DNA of 64,000 bases from Pseudomonas koreensis (lineage in GTDB: Bacteria; Pseudomonadota; Gammaproteobacteria; Pseudomonadales; Pseudomonadaceae), in contig NZ_JAAQYM010000009.1 in assembly GCF_012986595.1 (NCBI RefSeq), forward strand, positions 248,001 through 312,000. Direction: 5' to 3'. Shown here in pieces: positions 33,305 to 39,581 of the stretch; the stretch's first letter is position 1; each line of letters starts with the position of its first letter. The translations under genes and the position numbers were made by a program. The notes under the pieces were generated by a model. The model was given only the letters and a program-made list of their open reading frames with translations, searched no databases and was not told where the DNA came from.

Positions 33305-33924
33305 GACTGGCCTCCGGATAAAGTCAGGTAAAAGTGATGCAGGCGCTCGACTTCGCTGTGCAGCCAGGCGAGGTCGCGGTCGTTGACCACCACATCGTCG
33401 GCACGGCTCACGCGGTCTTCGCGGCTCGACTGGGCCTTGAGGATCGCCTGGACCTGCTGTTCGCTGGTCTGGTCACGCTGCAAGGTGCGTTCGATCTGCA
33501 GTTGTTGCGGGGCATCGATCACCAGGATGCGCTGGGTCATCGTGTATTGCCCGGATTCGATCAACAGCGGTGACACCAGAATCGCGTAAGGCGATTTTGC
33601 CAGTGCCAGATGCTGGGCGATCTCCTCGGCGATCAACGGATGCAGCAGGGCTTCGAGCCAGCGGCGTTGCTCCGGCAGTTCAAAAATCAGCTGGCGCAGG
33701 GCCGCACGGTTCAGCGTGCCGTCGGCCTGCAACACCTGCGGGCCGAAGTGTTCGGCAATCTTCGCCAGCGCCGGACGCCCCGGCTCGACCACCCAGCGTG
33801 CCGCATGGTCGGCGTCGACCACGTGGACCCCAAGGTCGATAAAGTGCTGGGCCGCAGCGCTTTTGCCGCTGCCGATGCCGCCGGTCAGGCCGAGAATCCA
33901 GGGTTTTTCCACAGGGGTATTCAT
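33301..33924 (-). CDS. coaE: Dephospho-CoA kinase
   Basis: Final step of coenzyme A synthesis, phosphorylating the ribose 3'-OH of dephospho-CoA. The 207-residue product has Walker A GLTGGIGSGKS at residues 12-22 and a conserved DADHAARWVVEPG. The long open frame continues upstream through pilD in another frame, but only the ATG at 33924 gives the family N-terminus. Start overlaps pilD's end by four bases. Confidence 0.95.
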   Translation of the reverse strand: MNTPVEKPWILGLTGGIGSGKSAAAQHFIDLGVHVVDADHAARWVVEPGRPALAKIAEHFGPQVLQADGTLNRAALRQLIFELPEQRRWLEALLHPLIAEEIAQHLALAKSPYAILVSPLLIESGQYTMTQRILVIDAPQQLQIERTLQRDQTSEQQVQAILKAQSSREDRVSRADDVVVNDRDLAWLHSEVERLHHFYLTLSGGQS

Positions 33925-34793
33925 TTCAAACCGACAAACTGCCAATAGAAGTCGGTTATTTGACCACCCCAGAGCAAGGCAATCCAGCCGGCAATGGCCA
34001 GATACGGGCCAAAGGGGATCGGCGTCGAGGTTTTCTGTTCGCGCAGACGCAGCAGAATCACCCCGACAATCGCGCCCACCAGCGATGACAGCAGGATCGT
34101 CAGCGGCAGAATCTGCCAGCCGCCCCAGGCGCCGAGCAACGCCAGCAGCTTGAAATCGCCATGGCCGATGCCGTCCTTGCCGGTCAGCAGCTTGAATAGC
34201 CAGAACACTGACCACAACGCCATGTAACCGGCCACCGCACCCCACAGCGCCGCGTGCAGCGAGACAAATACCCCGAAACTGTTGACGATCAAGCCCAGCC
34301 ACAGCAACGGCAGCACCAACACATCGGGCAGCAGTTGATGTTCGGTGTCGATCAGGCTCATCGCCAGCAGCCCCCAGGTGAGGACGATCAACAGGCACGC
34401 CGCCCAGCCAAAACCTACCTGCCAGGCGATGAACGCCGAGAGCAGGCCGCAGGCCAGTTCCGTCAGGGGATAACGCTTGCTGATCGGTGTGGCGCAATCG
34501 GAGCAGCGCCCGCGCAGGGCCAGATAGCTGAGCAGGGGAATGTTCTCCCACGCACGAATCCGATGGCCGCAGTGCGGGCAAGCGGAGTGCGGCAGCATCA
34601 GGTTGTAGGTGGGCAGGGGCGTGTCGGTCGGCAGGCCGAGGACGTCCTGGGCCTGCTGGCGCCAATCGCGCTCGAGCATTTTCGGCAGACGCCAGATCAG
34701 CACGTTGAGAAAACTGCCGATCACCAGACCCAGCAGCAGTGCGGTGCACACAAAGGCCAGCGGATACAGACTGAAAAGTTCGTCGATAGGCAT
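33921..34793 (-). CDS. pilD: Prepilin peptidase / N-methyltransferase PilD
   Basis: Membrane aspartyl protease that cuts the leader from type IV prepilins and methylates the new N-terminus. The 290-residue protein has the methyltransferase loop with paired cysteines (CPHCG and CSDC). The catalytic aspartates sit in LIDTEHQLLPD and GHGDFKLLALLGAW. Multiple membrane helices follow. It would process all the pilins encoded in this window and, if present elsewhere, type II secretion pseudopilins. In a pilBCD-coaE-yacG run. Confidence 0.96.
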   Translation of the reverse strand: MPIDELFSLYPLAFVCTALLLGLVIGSFLNVLIWRLPKMLERDWRQQAQDVLGLPTDTPLPTYNLMLPHSACPHCGHRIRAWENIPLLSYLALRGRCSDCATPISKRYPLTELACGLLSAFIAWQVGFGWAACLLIVLTWGLLAMSLIDTEHQLLPDVLVLPLLWLGLIVNSFGVFVSLHAALWGAVAGYMALWSVFWLFKLLTGKDGIGHGDFKLLALLGAWGGWQILPLTILLSSLVGAIVGVILLRLREQKTSTPIPFGPYLAIAGWIALLWGGQITDFYWQFVGLK

Positions 34794-34794
34794 G

Positions 34795-36012
34795 TCAGAT
34801 CGCTGAGCCGAGTTGGAAGATCGGCAAGTACATGGCCACGACCAGACCGCCGACGATGACCCCGAGCACTACCATGATGAACGGCTCCATCAGGCTGGTG
34901 AGGTTGTCGACCATGTTATCCACTTCGTCCTCATAAAAACCGGCGACTTTGTCGAGCATGTCATCCAGCGCGCCGGACTCCTCGCCGATGGCAGTCATCT
35001 GCACCGCCATGTTGGGGAATACGCCGGTGCTGCGCATGGAAAAATTCAGCTGCATGCCGGTGGCGACGTCCTGGCGGATGCGCAGCACCGCGCGCTTGAA
35101 CACCACATTGCCGGTGGCGCCGGCCACTGAATCGAGCGCTTCTACCAAAGGCACGCCAGCGGCGAACGTGGTCGACAGGGTGCGGGCGAATCGCGCCACC
35201 GCCGACTTGTACATCAGCGTGCCCACCAGCGGCAGTTTCAGCAGCCAGGTGTCTTTGCGGTCACGCAGTGCCTGGGATGTTTTCAACGCGCGACGCGTAC
35301 CGAAGAACACCGCAACCAGTACGCCAAGCACCGCCCACCACCATTGCTGCATGAACTCGGAAATGCCGATCACCATCAGCGTGAAGGCCGGCAGTTCCGC
35401 ACCGAAGCCGGAGAACACCGCCTGAAACTGCGGCACCACCTTCACCAGCAAAATCCCGGTGACGACCATCGCCACCAGCACCACCGCTGTCGGGTAGGTC
35501 ATGGCTTTCTTGATCTTGGCCTTGAGTGCTTCGCTTTTTTCCTTGTAGGTCGCGACCCGCTCAAGCAGCGTGTCGAGGGCGCCGGATTGCTCGCCGGCAT
35601 CCACCAGGTTGCAATACAACTCATCGAAATACTGCGGCTTCTTGCGCAGGGCAGTGGCGAAGCTGTTGCCGGCGGCCACTTCCTGCTTCATCTCGTCCAC
35701 CAGTTTGCGCATCGCCGGATTGTCGAAGCCTTCGCCAATGATGTCGAACGACTGCAGCAAAGGTACGCCAGCCTTCATCATGGTCGCCATCTGCCGGGTG
35801 AACAGCGCGATGTCCTGGGCCTTGATGCGTTTGCCGAAACTCAGCAGGGACGCGGATTTCTTGCGCACCTTGCCGGGGTTGATCCCTTGCTTGCGCAGTT
35901 GGGCCTTGATCAGCGCGGGGTTCTGCCCACTCAATTCGCCGGTAACCTTGCTGCCTTTGCGGTCCGTGCCTTCCCAGGCGTAGACACTGATTTTTGCTGC
36001 CTTGACCGCCAT
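34795..36012 (-). CDS. pilC: Type IV pilus inner-membrane platform protein PilC
   Basis: Platform protein of 405 residues through which PilB drives pilus assembly. It has two GspF-type domains, each starting with a pattern like FTRQMATMMKAGVPLLQSFD and FARTLSTTFAAGVPLVEALD, and three main membrane helices including the C-terminal MVVLGVIVGGLVVAMYLPIF. It is one base apart from pilD and two from pilB, so the operon is very compact. Confidence 0.96.
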   Translation of the reverse strand: MAVKAAKISVYAWEGTDRKGSKVTGELSGQNPALIKAQLRKQGINPGKVRKKSASLLSFGKRIKAQDIALFTRQMATMMKAGVPLLQSFDIIGEGFDNPAMRKLVDEMKQEVAAGNSFATALRKKPQYFDELYCNLVDAGEQSGALDTLLERVATYKEKSEALKAKIKKAMTYPTAVVLVAMVVTGILLVKVVPQFQAVFSGFGAELPAFTLMVIGISEFMQQWWWAVLGVLVAVFFGTRRALKTSQALRDRKDTWLLKLPLVGTLMYKSAVARFARTLSTTFAAGVPLVEALDSVAGATGNVVFKRAVLRIRQDVATGMQLNFSMRSTGVFPNMAVQMTAIGEESGALDDMLDKVAGFYEDEVDNMVDNLTSLMEPFIMVVLGVIVGGLVVAMYLPIFQLGSAI

Positions 36013-36014
36013 GT

Positions 36015-37715
36015 TCAGTCCTTGGTGACCCGGTTGATTTCTTCCAGGCTGGTGATGCCTTGCATGGCCTTGTGCAGGCCCGAGGTGCGCAGATCGTCGA
36101 AACCGTCGCGACGCATCTGGCTGTCGATTTCCAGCGAGTTGCCTTCGGCCATGATCAGCCGTTGCAGCTCGGGGGTGTTTTTCACCACTTCATAAATCCC
36201 CACGCGCCCCTTGTAGCCGCCGTTGCAATGATCGCAACCGACCGGCTCATAGATCGTGAAACTGCCGATCTGTTCCGGCGCAAAGCCCTCCTTGATCAGT
36301 GTTTCGCGAGGGATCTCGATCGGTTTCTTGCAGTGGCTGCACAGCTTGCGCGCCAGGCGCTGGGCGATGATCAGGCTCACCGAGGTGGCGATGTTGAAGC
36401 CGGGGATACCCATGTTGTGCAGGCGGGTCAGGGTTTCGGCGGCGCTGTTGGTGTGCAGTGTGGACAACACGAGGTGCCCGGTCTGCGCAGCCTTGATCGC
36501 GATCTCGGCAGTTTCCAGGTCGCGGATCTCGCCGACCATGATCACATCCGGGTCCTGGCGCAAAAACGAGCGCAGCGCCTGGGCAAAATCCAGCCCCTGT
36601 TTCGGATTGACGTTGACCTGGTTGATGCCTTCCATGTTGATTTCCACCGGGTCTTCGGCGGTGGAAATGTTGATGTCGACGGTATTGAGGATATTCAGGC
36701 CGGTGTACAGCGATACGGTTTTCCCCGAGCCGGTTGGCCCGGTCACCAGAATCATCCCCTGCGGTTGCTTGAGCGCCGCCATGTACAGGTCTTTCTGCGC
36801 CGGCTCGTAACCCAGCGCATCAATGCCGATCTGCGCACTGGACGGATCGAGGATCCGGATCACCACTTTTTCACCCCACAGGGTCGGCAGGGTGTTGACC
36901 CGGAAGTCGATCGACTTGCTCTTCGACAGGCGCATCTTGATCCGCCCGTCCTGGGGTTTGCGTCGTTCCGAGATGTCGAGGCTGGCCATGACTTTCAGGC
37001 GTGCGGCGATCCGGCCGGCCAACTGGATCGGCGGTTTGGCCACTTCGCGCAGGATGCCGTCGGTCCGCACCCGCACCCGGAAGTTCTTTTCGTAGGGTTC
37101 GAAGTGCAGGTCGGAGGAACCACTCTTGATCGCGTCGAGCAGCATCTTGTGCACGAAGCGAACCACCGGGGCATCATCGGCATCGAGCCCGCCGATGGCG
37201 TCCTGGCGGCTGTCGTCGACGGATTCGACATCCACGCCGTCGAGATCAACATCGGCCATGTCTTCCAGCCCGCTGGCGTGGGTGTCGAAGAACTTCTCGA
37301 TGGCATCGGTGAGCTTGTCGTCCTCTACCAGAATCGCTTCGGTGCTCAACCCGGTGCTGAACTGAATGTCGTTGATCGCCTGGTGATTGCTCGGGTCGGA
37401 AATGCCCACGAACAGTTTGTTGCCGCGCCGCCACAAGGGCAGGGCGTGATGCTGGCGCACCAGTTTTTCACTGACCAGGCCCTTGGGCTGGGTTTCCTTG
37501 TCGAGGCAATTGAGGTCCATGAAGGCCATGCCGAAATGCTCGGAAGCGATTTCAGCCACTTGGGAACTCTTTACCAGTTTGTTCTGCACCAGATAGCTGA
37601 CCAGCGACAGCCGATTGCGCTGTGCCTGTTGCCAAGCTTGCTGGGCGCTTTTTTCCGTCAACAGTTCAGCCTGTACCAGTTGCTTGGCCAGACCGCTCAG
37701 AGCGATGTCATTCAT
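36015..37715 (-). CDS. pilB: Type IV pilus extension ATPase PilB
   Basis: Hexameric ATPase powering pilus extension; 566 residues. The N-terminal MshEN-type domains (to about residue 150) precede the core. Walker A GPTGSGKT lies around residue 327, followed by the aspartate box (EDPVEI), Walker B VGEIRDLETAEIA and the His box. A tetracysteine zinc site, CSHCKKP and CDHCNGG, is near the C-terminus. MshEN domains in some PilB proteins bind cyclic-di-GMP; not testable here. Divergent from pilA. Confidence 0.97.
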   Translation of the reverse strand: MNDIALSGLAKQLVQAELLTEKSAQQAWQQAQRNRLSLVSYLVQNKLVKSSQVAEIASEHFGMAFMDLNCLDKETQPKGLVSEKLVRQHHALPLWRRGNKLFVGISDPSNHQAINDIQFSTGLSTEAILVEDDKLTDAIEKFFDTHASGLEDMADVDLDGVDVESVDDSRQDAIGGLDADDAPVVRFVHKMLLDAIKSGSSDLHFEPYEKNFRVRVRTDGILREVAKPPIQLAGRIAARLKVMASLDISERRKPQDGRIKMRLSKSKSIDFRVNTLPTLWGEKVVIRILDPSSAQIGIDALGYEPAQKDLYMAALKQPQGMILVTGPTGSGKTVSLYTGLNILNTVDINISTAEDPVEINMEGINQVNVNPKQGLDFAQALRSFLRQDPDVIMVGEIRDLETAEIAIKAAQTGHLVLSTLHTNSAAETLTRLHNMGIPGFNIATSVSLIIAQRLARKLCSHCKKPIEIPRETLIKEGFAPEQIGSFTIYEPVGCDHCNGGYKGRVGIYEVVKNTPELQRLIMAEGNSLEIDSQMRRDGFDDLRTSGLHKAMQGITSLEEINRVTKD

Positions 37716-37797
37716 GGGGATTCCGCACGCTTGCCGTTCATGACTTATAGCCTAGTCAAGTGACAGCGCCAAACACGTCGGGCACAGGTGACAAAAA

Positions 37798-37802
37798 GTG
37801 TC
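37798..37802 (+). promoter_or_regulatory. Candidate PilR-binding motif upstream of pilA
   Basis: A GTGTC element lies about 80 bases upstream of the sigma-54 -24 box. PilR in P. aeruginosa binds tandem (C/G)TGTC elements at about this distance. GACA and TTGTC motifs nearby (37761-37818) could be further half-sites. The short motif makes this weak on its own. Confidence 0.4.
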
Positions 37803-37877
37803 AGATAGTGCGGTTGTCGGTTGTAGGAAGGGCCGTCGCATCGCGCTCATGCCGAGTATTCGGGGGCATGGCACGGT

Positions 37878-37893
37878 TGGCATGGGCTATGCT
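37878..37893 (+). promoter_or_regulatory. Sigma-54 promoter of pilA
   Basis: TGGCATGGGCTATGCT matches TGGCAC-N5-TTGCW with two changes and has the exact GG-N10-GC spacing. It predicts a start near 37904 and a leader of about 38 bases before pilA. RpoN- and PilR-dependent pilA transcription is established in P. aeruginosa, and pilSR are in this window. Confidence 0.85.
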
Positions 37894-37941
37894 GAGCCCA
37901 TCTCAGATCATGAGATTCCGACTCATGCATGGAGCGTGGCT

Positions 37942-38358
37942 ATGAAAAAACAACAGGGCTTTACTCTGATCGAGCTGCTGATCGTCGTGGCGATCATCGG
38001 CATTCTGGCGACCATCGCCTTGCCGCAGTATTCGAAGTATCAAGCGCGGGCCAAGGTGACCGCCGGGATTGCTGAAGCTTCTGCGCTCAAAGTCAATTTT
38101 GAAGACGTGATCAACGCAGGCTCGGCCGACCCGACCATCACCAATGTCAATGGCGGAACAGCTGCCACGCAAAACTGCACATTGGCTGTGACCGGGAAAG
38201 TTTCCGACGGCAGCGGAACCATTACTTGCACGCTGCTCAATGCTCCGGCCCCGGTGCTGAGTCAAACCGTTACTCTCACACGTGTGGCCGCCACCGGGTG
38301 GACCTGCAAATTTTCCGGCTCGAAGGATTACTCAACGACGGGCTGCCCTGGCGTCTGA
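37942..38358 (+). CDS. pilA: Major type IV pilin PilA
   Basis: Type IVa major pilin of 138 residues. The six-residue leader MKKQQG precedes FTLIELLIVVAIIGILATIA, with Glu at +5. The C-terminus has four cysteines; the last two (CKFSGSKDYSTTGC) should form the D-loop disulfide. The gene is divergent from pilBCD as in P. aeruginosa. I use the ATG at 37942, which has a GGAGC upstream. Longer upstream readings run through the promoter. A terminator follows. Confidence 0.95.
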   Translation: MKKQQGFTLIELLIVVAIIGILATIALPQYSKYQARAKVTAGIAEASALKVNFEDVINAGSADPTITNVNGGTAATQNCTLAVTGKVSDGSGTITCTLLNAPAPVLSQTVTLTRVAATGWTCKFSGSKDYSTTGCPGV

Positions 38359-38383
38359 TCGAACGTATGAATCAAGTTTGGAA

Positions 38384-38409
38384 AAAGCCCCGCATTGCGG
38401 GGCTTTTTT
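38384..38409 (+). terminator. Terminator after pilA
   Basis: A stem aaagccccgc / gcggggcttt with a short ATT loop is followed by a T run. Confidence 0.92.
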
Positions 38410-38473
38410 GATTTTTCGGTTTAAAAAGATTCAATAATTTCAGCGTGTTAGGAACTTTCCGAAAAGCCGCAAC

Positions 38474-38511
38474 TTGCATGTCAATAATGCACTTGTCATG
38501 CAAATTGCATG
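38474..38511 (+). promoter_or_regulatory. Inverted and direct TTGCATG repeats, candidate activator sites
   Basis: TTGCATG at 38474 and 38505 and its complement CATGCAA at 38497 form an inverted repeat plus a direct repeat. They lie 66-104 bases upstream of the sigma-54 promoter at 38576, the usual position for an enhancer-binding protein. The protein is unknown. Confidence 0.5.
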
Positions 38512-38575
38512 ATTTCGAAAAATTGCTTAACTTATAACTTATTGATTTTTAAAGATTTATTGTATTTGGAAAAGT

Positions 38576-38591
38576 TGGCACAGCGTTCGCA
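38576..38591 (+). promoter_or_regulatory. Sigma-54 promoter of the BON-domain gene
   Basis: TGGCACAGCGTTCGCA matches the -24 element TGGCAC perfectly and the -12 element at TCGCA (consensus TTGCA), with exact GG-N10-GC spacing. It is 66 bases upstream of the ATG at 38657. Confidence 0.8.
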
Positions 38592-38656
38592 ATATATCCA
38601 GTAACCCTGCTGACAAGACAACCAGCAGACTTTCCAGAAAAACAGGAGTTACTCGT

Positions 38657-39013
38657 ATGAAGAAGTTCGCTATCACTGCCGCTGCTGCTACCGCGCTGAC
38701 CCTGACCATGGCTTCCGGTGCCTTCGCACAATCCACCCAGGCTACTCAGGCTCCAATGACTCTGGCTGCTGGTGAAATGACCAAGGCTAAGGAAACTACT
38801 TCCGATACCTGGATCACTACCAAAGTGAAAAGCGACCTGGTCACCGAAAAAGGCATTCCAGGTACTGACATCAAAGTCGAAACCAACAAAGGTGTTGTAT
38901 CGCTGTCGTCGACTGTAGCCATCACCGAAGCTCAGAAAACTACCGCTGTAAACATCACCAAGAAAATCAAAGGCGTTAAAGCGGTCTCCGCTGACGGCCT
39001 GAAAGCCGAGTAA
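38657..39013 (+). CDS. Periplasmic BON-domain protein (OsmY-like)
   Basis: A 118-residue secreted protein. A signal peptide ends near GAFAQ, then a linker rich in Thr and Ala, then one BON domain (TWITTKVKSDLVTEKGIPGTDIKVETNKGVVSLSS, spread over about 60 residues). BON domains are thought to bind phospholipid surfaces; OsmY itself is stress-induced. Codon choice (GCT, GTT, AAA, GAA) resembles highly expressed genes. A good RBS AGGAG is present. It has its own sigma-54-type promoter and a terminator. Confidence 0.85.
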   Translation: MKKFAITAAAATALTLTMASGAFAQSTQATQAPMTLAAGEMTKAKETTSDTWITTKVKSDLVTEKGIPGTDIKVETNKGVVSLSSTVAITEAQKTTAVNITKKIKGVKAVSADGLKAE

Positions 39014-39119
39014 GGCATGACTTCTCGCCTGGACCGGGAGAAGGCGCGACAGACGGGCCGAGCAATACGTCTGCCGCAACTTTAGAGTTCATGCGAACGG
39101 TCACACGGATGTGACCATT

Positions 39120-39156
39120 ACAGGCCCCGGCACTTGTGTCGGGGCCTGTTCTATTT
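39120..39156 (+). terminator. Terminator after the BON-domain gene
   Basis: A stem acaggccccg / cggggcctgt with loop gcacttgtgt is followed by TCTATTT. The 105 bases between the CDS and this hairpin hold a smaller hairpin (CTTCTC / GAGAAG at 39018-39043) and no gene. Confidence 0.75.
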
Positions 39157-39175
39157 CAGGGGCACCACAAAACAA

Positions 39176-39267
39176 CTGTAGGAATGAGCCTGCTCGCGAT
39201 AGCGGTGTGTCAGTCAGCAAAACGTGCCGCTGAAAGACCGCTATCGCGAGCAAGCTCACTCCTACAG
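39176..39267. repeat. REP inverted repeat (family A)
   Basis: CTGTAGGAATGAGCCTGCTC on the left faces GAGCAAGCTCACTCCTACAG on the right, with GATAGCGGTGTGTCAG and CCGCTATCGCGA inside. Few mismatches between arms. Confidence 0.92.
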
Positions 39268-39281
39268 AGGGATGGTGTGAC

Positions 39282-39581
39282 TCAATTGCCGCGCTTGCTG
39301 TTGATCTGTCGCAGGCGATTGCCTTCAAAGCGCAGGTACTGGTACATGCCGTTGCTCGGGCCGTAGGTCCATTCCTCGACCTGAAACTCTTCGCGGCGAT
39401 TGGCGCTGCGCTTGTAGCCGAGGGCGTCGCGACTGACCGGCTCGCCGCACTTCTGCAGCACTTCGCTGGCGCGGTCGCCGAGGCTGACCAGTTGGCTGCC
39501 ACAGCGCAGCGTGTCGGAGGCCAGGGCAGGGCTGGCGGCGAGTATCAACGTCAGCGCAACCAGCCATTTGTGGTTCATCAT
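39282..39581 (-). CDS. Secreted DUF2845 protein
   Basis: A 99-residue exported protein with a signal peptide (LVALTLILAASPALA) and two cysteines (LRCGSQ and QKCGEP), which match the DUF2845 family: GDRASEVLQKCGEP then EWTYGPSNGMYQYLRF. Function unknown. Its ATG overlaps the stop of the DUF748 gene, so they are likely coupled. An alternative start is the next ATG at 39578. Confidence 0.8.
   Translation of the reverse strand: MMNHKWLVALTLILAASPALASDTLRCGSQLVSLGDRASEVLQKCGEPVSRDALGYKRSANRREEFQVEEWTYGPSNGMYQYLRFEGNRLRQINSKRGN

Noticed and set aside
33925..34749. In-frame upstream extension of coaE through pilD
   Set aside because: CoaE has a fixed N-terminus just before its Walker A motif. The extension is an out-of-frame reading of the membrane protein gene pilD.
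39101..39114. TCACACGGATGTGA considered as a Vfr/CRP operator
   Set aside because: It has the TGTGA/TCACA halves in reversed order with a short spacer, unlike TGTGA-N6-TCACA. It lies in a 3' region, so it is more likely a small hairpin.
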